A stretch of DNA of 10,406 nt from Cudoniella acicularis (GCA_013054445.1 JAAMPI010001798.1:1-10406); one strand, 5' to 3'. Shown: positions 1-9,558, numbered from the stretch's first letter. A program made the numbers and translations. Notes: generated by a model from the letters alone, not told the origin.

Positions 1-1
1 G

Positions 2-109
2 GGGACGATTATGAGGTTGGGGAGGACGGTGTTTAGTGGTGGTGAGTTTTATGCCTTTTCCTTTTTGAATAACTCTGATAGTGGGGGTGAAGTGAGAGTG
101 GGTAGCTGA
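2..109 (+). CDS. Possible 3' end of a gene entering from the left edge
   Basis: A reading frame is open from the window edge through 36 codons to a TGA at 107-109. It is G-rich, with a protein-like, beta-strand-like composition (for example FSGGEFYAF and NNSDSGGEVRVGS), while the DNA after the stop turns AT-rich at once. That compositional step is the main reason to suspect coding. I do not recognise the family and no splice site helps. The piece is short enough that a chance open frame is a real alternative. If real, this gene converges on the minus-strand transporter that ends at 1055. Confidence 0.3.
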   Translation, partial: GTIMRLGRTVFSGGEFYAFSFLNNSDSGGEVRVGS

Positions 110-1054
110 TAAGTTGTAGGGATATTATTCACAACTGCGGAAGCTGTGGCGAAGATATTAAATCCGATCGTAGCGAAGACAGAACTTATAACAACTTAAT
201 TTGGTTGAAAGAACAATGGATATAGTCGAAAGAGTTTTAAATAGATGAAGACTGTATATTATATTTCATATTCGTTTTATGACTGCACATGTCATCGAAA
301 ACCGAATCTGCTCGGGGTGGTCTAAAAATTCCAAATTTCCGTGACACGGATGGTGGAACGTGTCTAAGAACCACTTGCAGGATCAAATCGCGTATCATAT
401 GCAAATAGTAACTAGAAATAAAATTTTATTCAAACCCAAGTCCTTTGAGGTGAGCGGCTTTCTTGAGAGGGGGTCCGTGTGAAAACAGGCTGTGCCCGGA
501 ACACTGAGAAAAGAAAGCTATTTTATCAAAACACTCGATTTCAAGAAAATTTTATTGAAATAATTTCGCTTTTCTTTAACTGCAGTAACTTGCGTACTTT
601 TTTGAATTGCTGGTTATTTATCTATTTTGAAGTGTTTCGTATAACGCCACAAAACTAACCGCGTAACGAGCCATGTGCTTAAAATCGACAAAACTTAAAC
701 TACGAATCATCTTTATATTGCTTTACGTCTTAACTTGTTTATAAGCGATCTCATCTAGAGTTATCAGGAACGTCGCCATTGCACCAATATGCTATTCATT
801 TGAAACCCCGCTTTTCGCCAAATAGGGGGTACGATGGCTAAGCGAAGAGCCGAAACCAAAGAATTATTGATACGGGAATAACACGATCTCAGTAGCAGAG
901 CTATGTCACCAGTGGAGTTTAATATCGGTGACCAGATACACTGATGAAATATTCTTCATTACTAACCCCGAACGGTCTTTCTCATCCTTGAGAATTCATG
1001 AACATTGAGGAGGAACCCTCCTATAGCTAACAACTAAGTATCATCATAGCCAAG
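110..1054. other. Intergenic region, no gene seen
   Basis: This AT-rich stretch is broken by stops in all frames and shows no codon-like pattern or splice pairs. It probably holds the 3' untranslated region of the minus-strand transporter, whose stop codon is at its right edge, and perhaps the 3' end of a plus-strand transcript from the left. No clear AATAAA lies close to the transporter stop on the minus strand; the nearest AATAAA-like string (TTTATT on the plus strand, near 552) is about 500 nt away. Confidence 0.6.
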
Positions 1055-4000
1055 CTAGTGGAACTCTCCAATTCTAGGACCAAAGTATTCACCCTTAGCA
1101 AGATGATATTTCAAGCAAGCCTTTCCCTCGCAGCCTTGAAAGCTTACTTCGTTACCCCACCAATTAAGACTGACCTCCGTCCACTGCAAAGCGAAAAAGA
1201 TGATAATGCCAGCAATGGCGATAGCAGAAGAGAACGAGGCCGAAATAACGTAATTATACTAGAAAGAAGTTAGTCACCGCAAACAGGAAATAAAGAAAGT
1301 GTAAAAGAGGATATATACCTTTGACCAGAAAGCAAGAAACCTCTTCTTCAGATACACCATGCTCAGCCAACCAATCGGCACTGCCGGCCAGACGTAACTC
1401 ATATTATAAGGTGCCCAAATAGTACCACCATAGAGCAGAACGACAGGGTGGATTTGGCGTAACCAATGTTGCTTCTTGAAATTTTTCTGCGCCCAGTAAA
1501 TGGCGAATGGCAACAAAAATCCTATAGGAAAGCCCGCAAGCAATGCAGTATATTGACCACCTTTTCCGAAAACCTTTTTGGGGCCAATTGTGCCCCAAAG
1601 TACGGCGGCAGTAAAGAATTGGTTGATGCCTGGGCAGGTGTAATGGTCTTTCTGAGTTGGTGTGCAGACACCTTGAATTTGATTCATTTGAAAATTAAGG
1701 ACGCCGGTGCAAACCAGGCTTGAGACGACGGTGGCTGCCATCTGGGCCCAGAATGTGTGTTTTGGGGGTATTTTGACGTAGTGGGCAAGCTTCAAGTCGT
1801 TTATGAAACGAAGAGCATGGGTGCAAGTGACATAACTATCAAATCAAATGTCAGCAGCTAACTCACTACATTGTCGAAAATGAATGGAAAGGGAATTTAA
1901 TGCTCACCCGTAACTCTTAAAATAATTCATGGCGAGCGCATTCCCTCCAACCCAAGCACCTCCAATGAACTCTGCTAAAACATTCAAGGTGACTTCAAGT
2001 CCGGTGATTGCCTTGATTATGCCAACAGGAATGACAAAAAGCAGGCACAGTGCAATGCCATAAAACACAACACCAACGTTCGTATAAGTTTGCCAGCCAC
2101 CGATTGCAGCGCAGCCGAGGGCAATAGAAAAGCAGAGACACAATAAGTACCACCATTCCGGCACTGGAAAACATGTGTCCGTTAGCTCAAAATTCTAGGC
2201 GACCTAAAAATATTACTGGGGATCTTTCTACTGACCTTCAGAATAGGAAGACATTAGACGATTGTGGATATCCGTGTATTCGTATTTGCTGTCTTTATTC
2301 TTGCGAAGGCTGTTGAGAAAATTCCGGAAGCCCATAACGATTTCGTGACGGTGATAAAGGTACCCGTATGAGACAGTCGCAGTGTACGTAGCAAAGAAAA
2401 ACATATAAAGAATAGCGTATCCAGCGGACAGGTAGGCTGGGGAATAAACTTCGTATTTCTCCGCATCGAACAGCCCCTTCGCATTTATTGCGTTGGAGAC
2501 GTTATAAAGAGATCCAAAATGGTCAAAAATTCTGACAGAATTGATCGGAAGATAACCGGTATTGTAAGTGTTGGTGTACCATACTCCGAGGATGACAAAC
2601 ATTGAAAAGAATGTGCCCAAGAACTGATTGAAAGTATTGAAGAATGGTACCATAAGGGGATCCTGCGGGGGCGAACTATAGAGTAATGTATTCCAGTCGA
2701 ATGTCGGGAAAGGGTTAAGTCCGAGACCATTATTCATGCCGACAACAGTGTTAAGATTTCTGTTGTTTGGGGCAATCCAGGAAATCCAGTTGAAAACGCT
2801 TAGAGCTTGAAAAATATAATCAGGAAACCAGAACCAGACGAACATGGCAATAAACGAATAAGAGAATAACCTGAGCCGGGAAGTCGTAAAGACTTTTTTG
2901 AAGGGGCCTGGAACCGACAGATTCTTTTCGGTGTGAAAGGCATCGTTCAATGCGATTGTGACGAGAGAAGCAGGCCACACACAACTATGGTTCATTGCGT
3001 CAGAATTGAACGACAAAGTTTGGCGTTTCCGGAAAAAAAAAATAGAGTAGTGGGGTATCACAGTAGTGGACTAGGAAAGTGGAGAAATAGATGGTACATA
3101 CTATGCGGGATAAACCAAGAACCTTCTGCAGACACCGGCAATACCGTAGCCGATGAAGTTAGTAGAAAGTGCAATCAAGATCTGGTACCCAAAATGACCT
3201 GCATAACTTTGATTGAAATACTGAGGAAGGTATTGGGCCCAGATAATGTTGTCAGTATATGGAGTGGTATAACCGACACTGGCCATGATAGTTATGAGCA
3301 TGTGCTCTTTTGTCGAAAATTTGCCCGGGTTCAAGCTATGTCGAGATCCAAAGAGGGTAAATCCCCAATCAGGAAGAAGAGCTTCCGCAGCTTTTCCAAC
3401 CGGATAGCATAGCAATTGAGCGACATTTGCGGTCACCGTGATCTGAGGCTGTCGGACGGAGAAAAGCTGGTTAATGAAAGCCAGCAAGACAACGAACGAA
3501 AGACCTATGACCTGTAGAGTTTCAATTTAGTTTCATTTTTCAAAATGTATCGACTATTTTCAGGTTTTCCTTCCGGGAACGTTCAGAGAGTGGAAAAGGA
3601 AATTTTGGAAGCTTATATACCCAGGCGCGTATCGTAGAACAAGGCATGTTCACATCATCCGTATTGCTGACAACGGCTCGCACTTCGGCATAGGGGCTGT
3701 TGTTCATGATTAAGGCAGCCTCTGTTTTAATTTCGTAGATGAGATCGCCGTAGTTCTCCGGGTGCTTGAGGATATCCTCATTCTTGAGGAACTCATTGAT
3801 CTTTTCGAGGATCAAAACCGAGAAATTTGGGTCATTCTCGTGAACATCGAGCACCTTGATCATCATCTATAAAAATAAAGTCAATATTAAGCAGGAACGA
3901 GCAAGTCTGGAAAGGCTCAAAGTACCTCACGGGTTTCCTCGAGACCGAGATCCTTTGCGTATTCTCTCGCCTGGAGAAGATCATCCTCGGTCACATTCAG

Positions 4001-4249
4001 GTCACTGTCCGCTGTAAGTTTATGTTCAATTGCACTTGGGTAAGCGATGCCTACGCTTCAATCTGATCCTGCGATATATCGAGGACGGTTTCAAAAGCAG
4101 TCTAAATCACACTGAGGTTAGTTGCGGGGGCAAATGACCAGGGTACAGCAGCAACATACATCAGTTGTATTCTCCTTGGATATGTCACTGGCGAGTGGTT
4201 CAATTGGGCTCTCAACAATGGCATTCTTTTCGATCGCGGTTGAAGACAT
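1055..4249 (-). CDS. OPT-family oligopeptide transporter, nine exons
   Basis: Proton-coupled uptake of small oligopeptides across the plasma membrane is the usual role of this family; the substrate here is not known. Exons read from the start are 4249-4160, 4101-4055, 4004-3926, 3866-3621, 3511-3102, 2984-2236, 2163-1908, 1835-1319 and 1258-1055, about 865 residues, within the usual fungal range. The start ATG at 4249 has A at -3 and a hydrophilic N terminus follows. Family marks are NSPYAEVRAVV (near residue 128), the NPG motif in SLNPGKFSTKEH (about 215), NPFPTFDWN (about 381), a KIPPR-type motif present as KIPPK (about 647), and the ending GEYFGPRIGEFH. Many hydrophobic segments lie between them, as expected for a protein of a dozen or more membrane spans. 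Most introns are 58-117 nt with good GT..AG ends. The second intron is uncertain and may instead be a frameshift. Confidence 0.93.
4005..4054 (-). other. Doubtful 50-nt intron or frameshift in the transporter
   Basis: The frame of exon 2 (ending DISQDQIEA) meets a TAG at 4053-4051. A GTAGGC donor at 4054 and an acceptor after GGACAG at 4005 restore the downstream frame, with CTTAC about 10 nt before the acceptor as a possible branch site. However, the same DNA read one base out of register is open and continues straight into the conserved LTADSDLNVTEDDLL stretch. A single missing base near 4055 would therefore explain the data equally well. Confidence 0.45.
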
Positions 4250-4335
4250 ATTGACAGAAGCTTTGAACGCAACTTGGATCGCCCAATCTCAGGAAAAAAC
4301 GAAGTGGTCCAAGTAGACATGCTCCCACCCAAATC

Positions 4336-4363
4336 TATAAAGTGCACCGAGCGGCAAATATAT
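4336..4363 (-). promoter_or_regulatory. Candidate TATA elements of the transporter gene
   Basis: On the minus strand, TATATTT lies at about 4363-4357 and TTTATA at 4341-4336, some 90 to 115 nt before the transporter ATG at 4249, a normal distance for a fungal core promoter. An ATG at 4320, out of frame with the main start, would open an upstream reading frame overlapping it if transcription begins before that point. No transcript data are available to decide. Confidence 0.3.
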
Positions 4364-5890
4364 GATCACGAGGCCTGCATCGGGTTCCTTTTGCAGATTA
4401 ATGCAACCTTATCTTCTGGCGCCATTGCGAGAAATATTTGCTGCAGTCCGCAGATCCTGATTGCAATGTACCTCGTGCTCCGTGGACGTACTTAGGAGGT
4501 GCTTTGAGTGCATTGGCTACTTGGGTGATGCCATGCAATACTTATCGCAACGGTAGCTTGGGATCAACGCTTGTTTCATTTGCCCTAGTTTGGGATTGAA
4601 CCCCATTGATGTTGATTGGACTACAACCTATTAAGGCAGGTGCCAAGCATTGCGACATGCTTTGCTCCGTACAGGCTAATGTATGTGGTATTATACACAG
4701 ACCCACACTACCACTTTACCCACGACCTTGCCACTTGCAGGCTTTAAATGTTCTGCTATAGTTGACCTTGCGATATATATAGGAGGTTTCCAGGGGTCTT
4801 CTCTTCGCGAAACCCCATGGAACACTTGAAAACACTTAAATAACCAATTACTTACAAGAACAGGTGGCTAGCTAGAGCAGGTACAAGAACTAAAAGGTGT
4901 GCCTGATATTAATAATTCCTTCTGATACCATTTTCATTAAGGTTGAATTCTTTTGAAGTGGAGTAAGTTGTTTCCTGGCACGGACCAGGGGAACCGTCGG
5001 AGGTATTTTTACGATGGAAATATATTTCTTTGCTTCATTATTTTCTCTCTAGTATCAAGAATCCGAGCACTTTTGAAATGAATGAACTCGCAGAATGAAG
5101 AGGGAACTTCTATTTCCTTTAGGGTCTCTATAAAATCTCCTCATTTTTTGAATTGATCAAGACGGTCGGATTTTTTTTTCTTTTTAGAGAAGCTTAACAT
5201 GGCATCAATGTTTTTAGAAATGGGTCTGGTATCAACATAATACTCGATTTTGAAAGAATGTCGTTGTGGTGGAAGGATCCCCCCTTTTATGTTCGCCTAA
5301 GGGAACGCCCCATGGTCCGAGCTTTTTGAGTCGATCCTGCGGAGAATATGTGCATTATTCCTAAGTAATCAGCAATTTAGTGTAGGCCAATTTTTTAGTT
5401 GATGGAGAGCTCAGTCAGCTGCTAAGCGACACAGAAATATCTTGGGGTTGAAGCAGTGAAGGTTGCGATGCAATGCTGACACAGTAACACCAACGATGGC
5501 GCGCGTTAGAAGCTGGAATTGCTCGTCAGAACAAATGACATCAGACTTCTGGAATCTAACGCCTCTAGTTTACCTTAATACTTATGAATTTTAGTTTTCT
5601 TGTCTAATACTTTTCTTGCCTTTAAAATCTCAAAACGCTACGGCTTCCTAAATAGCAAACTAGTTAGAGAGAGCCCCAGCAAAGAGTACATTGTCTGAAA
5701 ATCTATGCTTGTTCCATCAAGGTGAATTTTAATTACTAGTATGATTGATTTCCCTCTTTAGAATATTTCTTTAATGTGTCGTTTATTTTAAGTGTCAGGT
5801 ACCACCAACTTGGTTTCTAAGCGAGATCCATACATAAGCACTTTAAAATAATTAAATGGCTACATGTTATACATGAGACGAGAGCCTTGA
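4364..5890. other. Divergent intergenic region, no gene seen
   Basis: About 1.5 kb of AT-rich DNA separates the 5' ends of the transporter (minus) and the RelA/SpoT-type gene (plus). Reading frames are short, stops are frequent in all six frames, and I see no chain of exons with protein-like content. T-rich tracts (for example near 5170-5186) and TATA-like strings (near 4773-4780) are present. It most likely carries the regulatory sequences of both flanking genes. Confidence 0.6.
5503..5562. repeat. Short inverted repeat
   Basis: GCGTTAGA at 5503-5510 is matched by its exact reverse complement TCTAACGC at 5555-5562, with 44 nt between. CTGGAAT also occurs as a direct repeat inside. The arms are only 8 bp, there is no evident target-site duplication, and chance is a fair explanation. 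Confidence 0.25.
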
Positions 5891-5896
5891 TATATA
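5891..5896 (+). promoter_or_regulatory. Candidate TATA box of the RelA/SpoT-type gene
   Basis: TATATA in the context GATATATACATAG is followed by a CT- and CA-rich stretch (about 5925-5965), typical of fungal transcription starts and 5' leaders. It stands about 470 nt before the main ATG at 6362, leaving room for the spliced leader described below. Confidence 0.4.
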
Positions 5897-5977
5897 CATA
5901 GTGCAACATCGCCTTATCTCCGACCTTAACCTCAGCCACTTTCTCGTCCCCACACACCATCAGACCCTGGCGGCCAC

Positions 5978-6007
5978 ATGGAATGCTTCTTCGCAGTTCT
6001 ATCGTAG
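5978..6007 (+). other. Upstream ORF in the leader of the RelA/SpoT-type gene
   Basis: An ATG at 5978 opens a nine-codon frame closed by TAG at 6005-6007, just before a perfect GTAAGT donor at 6024. A second ATG at 5983, in another frame, runs into the donor. If the transcript starts near the TATA box at 5891, both ATGs precede the main start codon and could lower or condition its translation. Whether this DNA is in the mature messenger is inferred only. Confidence 0.3.
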
Positions 6008-6023
6008 GTTGGGTTACATTTCG

Positions 6024-6117
6024 GTAAGTTGGCCACTGAAAGGGCTTTAATCTATATACGCCCGATGAGTTGCGCCGTGCATACAGTGCAATTCCAAAAT
6101 ATTTATTTTCCTGTCAG
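6024..6117 (+). other. Probable intron 1 in the 5' leader
   Basis: It starts with the consensus donor GTAAGT and ends in a pyrimidine-rich acceptor, TTATTTTCCTGTCAG, giving a 94-nt intron. No good CTAAC-type branch site is evident, so this one is less sure than the next. Confidence 0.5.
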
Positions 6118-6182
6118 GCCATCGAAAAAGCATTCAACGCTCTTCAGGTAGAAATCGAGCGACGAAAACGGCAATATTCCAG

Positions 6183-6241
6183 GTAATACCCAGTTATTTC
6201 CTGTTTGAAAGGGATAATTTCATTGTCTGACCTTGAAATAG
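6183..6241 (+). other. Probable intron 2 in the 5' leader
   Basis: It is 59 nt, with donor GTAATA, a CTGAC branch site about 12 nt before the TAG acceptor, and size and layout matching typical fungal introns. The 65-nt exon before it (6118-6182) is open in two frames. None of the joined frames runs into the main ORF at 6362, since TAG (6308) and TAA (6314) block the main frame. I therefore treat both introns as lying in the untranslated leader. Confidence 0.6.
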
Positions 6242-6361
6242 ACCTTCAACTCTGCTTGGCTCTTTGCGACATCGCGTCCGGGCCCCAGCATCAATCTCAA
6301 CTCGCCGTAGTTATAAACTCCGCAACAAAGACATTCTATCAGTGAAAGCAAAACGGCTCCT

Positions 6362-8557
6362 ATGGCACTTCAGATGGATGAGACAACATTTCAGCACGAA
6401 TCGACTAACGACCCCATTGCATCTTTTGTCTCAGACTGGGTCCATACACAATATTTCTACTCCGAGGCCGCCAGCCTTGCCCACGACTTGTGCGAAACCC
6501 TCCTTACGAGCAATGGCATCCGCGCAATTGTTACCCACCGAGTGAAGCAGGGAAATCGGCTGGAGACAAAGTTGCGAGACCGAGCGCGCCACCAGGGAAA
6601 GAACTACAAAAACTCTAATGATATTCGCGACGATATAGTCGACCTCGCTGGTGTACGAATCGCTCTGTACTTCCCAAGCGACAGAGAAAAAATCGGCAAT
6701 ATTATGCGGAATGCTTTTGCAGATGTCAAGCATAAGGTATTCCCGGAAGAAGAGGATAGAGCGATGAGTGTGGTGTCTACACCCTCCACCTCTATCAGCG
6801 GTTTCCGACAACGCTTCCAGGGCTATTCTGCAGACCATTATCGGGTGCGGATGAAAGTGGAAAACTTGGCGATGAAAAAGCCCCGAGAAGACTTTCAGAA
6901 ATCGAACCCCGTGATCGAGATACAAGTTGCATCCGTTTTAATGCACGCCTGGGCAGAGATCGACCATGACTTGGTTTATAAGACGCTCACGAGCGGGCCG
7001 GCATCACGAGAAGAACTTCGACTCCTGGATGCAACGAATGGGCTTGTTCACACTGGAGAGGTTCTTCTGCAGCAGCTACAAACAGCCATGGATACTCGCG
7101 TAGAGTATCAAAAAGAGTCGTTCAAAGATCAATTCGAACTCCAGTCCTTCCTCCGCACACAAATAAAGGCCACAAGAAAAAATGCTTCAATGGAGCATTT
7201 GGATATTCTCTTCCTCGTATTGAAGCTCCTAGACCTTAACTCGCCTTGGAAACTTGGTGAAAAACTGGAGGGCTTGGTCATTTCATCCAAGAGCTCCGAC
7301 TCAATCGCTCTTACGGTGATTGAACGTGTGCTTGGACTCCTGGAGCAAAAGGAAGATAGCAGTGGCGATACTTTTTTGCACTCACGCTTGATAGATGTGG
7401 ATGACCTCAAGGTTGATAAACGCCAGTCGAAATACTATGTGGTAGACAGCTCTACACGTGACAAAGTGCTCGATGAGAGGGAAATCCTTGAGCGAGCGGT
7501 TCACATTGCGGATATTATGCGTTTCCCACAGAAATCTATCCTCGTGATGGACGGGATGCCTACCAAATTCCGGCATTTTTTGGAGCTTTATCATTCAATC
7601 CATTTCGCTACAGTGCAACCCAGAGGTGACATCTCTAAATCTAAGAAGTGGATGATGGAGAGATCCTTCAATGAAATGAATCCTTTGTGGACTTGGTTCG
7701 AGAGAAACGAGGACATCCTCTTCAGAGTTGCATTCCAGTTGGCACGATTGAGCTTGGAAAATGTCGTGGATAGACTGGTTGATTTGCGCCCTTTGAGCGG
7801 GTTTCAGCGGCACGCTACCATGCCCCAAGATGAGCTTGAACGTCAAGTCTCTCACTTGAACTCAGGAGAATTTACCGAAAACATGGAACTGGAGTCTGAG
7901 GTGGTTGCGGGAGGTCAAAGTGAGGACCTCGGTATGGGAACACACGAAAATCATGACAAAAAGAAGTACCGTGGTTCACGGAATGAATTAAGTACCATTG
8001 AATCCCAAGTCTACGAGGAGAGTAAAAATTCAGATATCTCGCGACAATACCAAGGGGAGCACGAGCCTCACGATGAAGAAGACTTCCGACAAAATTCAGA
8101 TGTCAATGATCTTCCCCATAGAGGACGAACTACCTCGATACGAAGACGGGTCTCTAAAGGCCTTGCAAATCGTCACGACAAGTTAGATGGGCCATCACGC
8201 GAGCTGCCAGACATCAATCGTCCAAATCTGTTTCGAGAAAATGAACCGCCTTTACGAGAAAAGGATGAAAATAAACCATGGTGGCCACAAACCACTGAGA
8301 CTGGGTTTCAACCACGTGTATCTGCCCAAACCTACCCTCCAAATCTCTTTAGGGATAAACCTGCCTCGGCCTTCATGATACAACCTAAACCTCTCTCGGC
8401 TCATAATACCCTTCCTTTCTGGAATTACTATCCGGGAGCTAATTACATTGGAACTTATCCTGTCATTCCTTTTGATCCGAGAAATTACTATGCCAGGCGA
8501 CCTCCTGACACTCGGGGAAAAGCAATATGGGGACACGCACAGAGAAATGGAGGTTGA
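6362..8557 (+). CDS. RelA/SpoT-type (p)ppGpp synthetase-domain protein
   Basis: A single 731-codon exon. Residues about 20-250 match the RelA/SpoT nucleotide synthetase fold, which in bacteria moves pyrophosphate from ATP to GDP or GTP. Visible marks are RVKQGNRLETKLRDR (60-74, ATP-binding basic residues), DIVDLAGVRIALYF (91-104, with the metal-binding Asp at 94), GYSADHYRV (154-162, the guanine-stacking Tyr 155 and His 159), and EIQVASVLMHAWAEIDHD (186-203, with the metal-binding Glu 186). No HD hydrolase, TGS or ACT domain is seen, so the layout is that of a small alarmone synthetase with an extension. Residues 255-480 look folded and helical; 485-731 are charged, then Pro/Tyr/Asn-rich and probably disordered. 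The start is the first Met after in-frame stops at 6308 and 6314; Met 5 is an alternative. Activity in this fungus is inferred, not shown. Confidence 0.88.
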   Translation: MALQMDETTFQHESTNDPIASFVSDWVHTQYFYSEAASLAHDLCETLLTSNGIRAIVTHRVKQGNRLETKLRDRARHQGKNYKNSNDIRDDIVDLAGVRIALYFPSDREKIGNIMRNAFADVKHKVFPEEEDRAMSVVSTPSTSISGFRQRFQGYSADHYRVRMKVENLAMKKPREDFQKSNPVIEIQVASVLMHAWAEIDHDLVYKTLTSGPASREELRLLDATNGLVHTGEVLLQQLQTAMDTRVEYQKESFKDQFELQSFLRTQIKATRKNASMEHLDILFLVLKLLDLNSPWKLGEKLEGLVISSKSSDSIALTVIERVLGLLEQKEDSSGDTFLHSRLIDVDDLKVDKRQSKYYVVDSSTRDKVLDEREILERAVHIADIMRFPQKSILVMDGMPTKFRHFLELYHSIHFATVQPRGDISKSKKWMMERSFNEMNPLWTWFERNEDILFRVAFQLARLSLENVVDRLVDLRPLSGFQRHATMPQDELERQVSHLNSGEFTENMELESEVVAGGQSEDLGMGTHENHDKKKYRGSRNELSTIESQVYEESKNSDISRQYQGEHEPHDEEDFRQNSDVNDLPHRGRTTSIRRRVSKGLANRHDKLDGPSRELPDINRPNLFRENEPPLREKDENKPWWPQTTETGFQPRVSAQTYPPNLFRDKPASAFMIQPKPLSAHNTLPFWNYYPGANYIGTYPVIPFDPRNYYARRPPDTRGKAIWGHAQRNGG

Positions 8558-9558
8558 GATTCAAAGGGGTAAGGAGCACAGAATCTAATCTTCCACGATG
8601 ACTACTAACTCGATCAAACGATGTTTCAATTGCTAGAACAATCGATTTCTTTTCAATGCTCTTCACGTCCCGTTTATCCCAAGCACCATCCATCAAGTTG
8701 CCATTTAAGCGAAATCATTCAAAAAGCGCAATTAAATAACCACAAGGAAAGGCTGGAATTGAATTGCGCCTACGGCTAGGAAATTGCAATAAAAATTCAC
8801 ATATTCAAGCAATTCTCCCTAGCATATTCGGAAGTTACCCAAACTTTGAAGTGCTTTCCGACAAAGCCACGTGATCAGCCAACCTACGATACCGAAGCAC
8901 CGAATATGGGATAGTTTCCTTCCGAACCCGCCAACACGGATTCGTCGTCCACTACCCCAGTGATCGGCACCCACTACGCGCCTCCGGTGCTAGGCACCCG
9001 GGACTCCGTTTGGCTCACCCTCCCCTTACCGAAAGCACACTAGATGCCGAGCAGCCTCTTTCCCAACTCGGTTCCTCCTGCTTACCTAAAAGTACCACCA
9101 TTTCCATGCATGCATGTCAGCCAAGACTGAAGCCTGCTTCCCCCTTTCAGCCACTTAGTAATTTCATTCTAAGTATCTTCCGAGCAGATCTCTACTTAAT
9201 CGACGCTACCATTCCTATCGTAGAAATCACCCGGGAAAGACAATAAGCTTATTTTTACTTCTGAAATTGCCTTGGCAGCGTCAGAATCAGCCTCCACACC
9301 CCGGATTTTCAAATTCATTCCCCTTTCGTCAATGTCTGTAACTCTTTGGGAATTGGTACATATGTTAATCTTTCCTGTTTTGTTTTTGAGGCTGAGGCCG
9401 GTACTCAGTTTAAGGTTAATTTTACGTCCAGACGTGCGATTGTATACTGCCATGTCATTGTTCTTCGGATAAGCAGGAGAATAGCTACGTACCGAGACGG
9501 CCGACTTCTTTCTTAACATCTTGCCAAGTAGTAAGGAGAATCGGTAGCCCAAGAAATG
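8558..9558. other. Intergenic region, no gene supported
   Basis: This region follows the RelA/SpoT-type stop codon and precedes the promoter of the secreted-protein gene. The part from about 8860 to 9080 is richer in G and C than its surroundings and contains a CACGTG hexamer at 8868-8873. A 118-codon frame on the minus strand (9552-9196) and a 78-codon frame on the plus strand (9010-9246) exist, but neither resembles a known protein or has supporting signals. An ATGCATGCAT palindrome sits near 9106. Confidence 0.55.
8788..8793 (+). terminator. Candidate polyadenylation signal
   Basis: AATAAA, about 230 nt after the stop codon of the RelA/SpoT-type gene, lies in an A/T-rich stretch. The distance suits a fungal 3' untranslated region. 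Fungal signals are loose, so the real cleavage site could differ. Confidence 0.4.

Noticed and set aside
2933..3412. 159-codon plus-strand reading frame
   Set aside because: It lies opposite well-supported transporter exons and an intron, and has no recognisable domain; it is an antisense shadow.
4364..5890. Possible transposon remnant in the large divergent gap
   Set aside because: Only an 8-bp inverted repeat pair was found, with no long terminal repeats, target-site duplication or transposase-like frame.
6307..6342. A 36-nt intron (GTAGTT to TATCAG) that would give the synthetase a longer N terminus
   Set aside because: It would restore an open frame, but 36 nt is below the usual size of fungal introns and no proper branch site is seen. 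I keep the simple start at 6362.
6264..6545. 93-codon plus-strand frame overlapping the start of the synthetase gene
   Set aside because: After 6362 it is the out-of-frame shadow of a strongly conserved domain. Its upstream part could be joined to the 6118-6182 exon but never reaches the main frame.
8868..8873. CACGTG hexamer as a bHLH factor site
   Set aside because: A single palindromic hexamer in about 1 kb of intergenic DNA, with no companion sites, can arise by chance.
9196..9552. 118-codon minus-strand frame
   Set aside because: It has some protein-like stretches and a GTACGT string that could be a donor, but no recognised family, no conserved motif, and it lies just upstream of the promoter of the plus-strand secreted-protein gene. 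Too weak to call.
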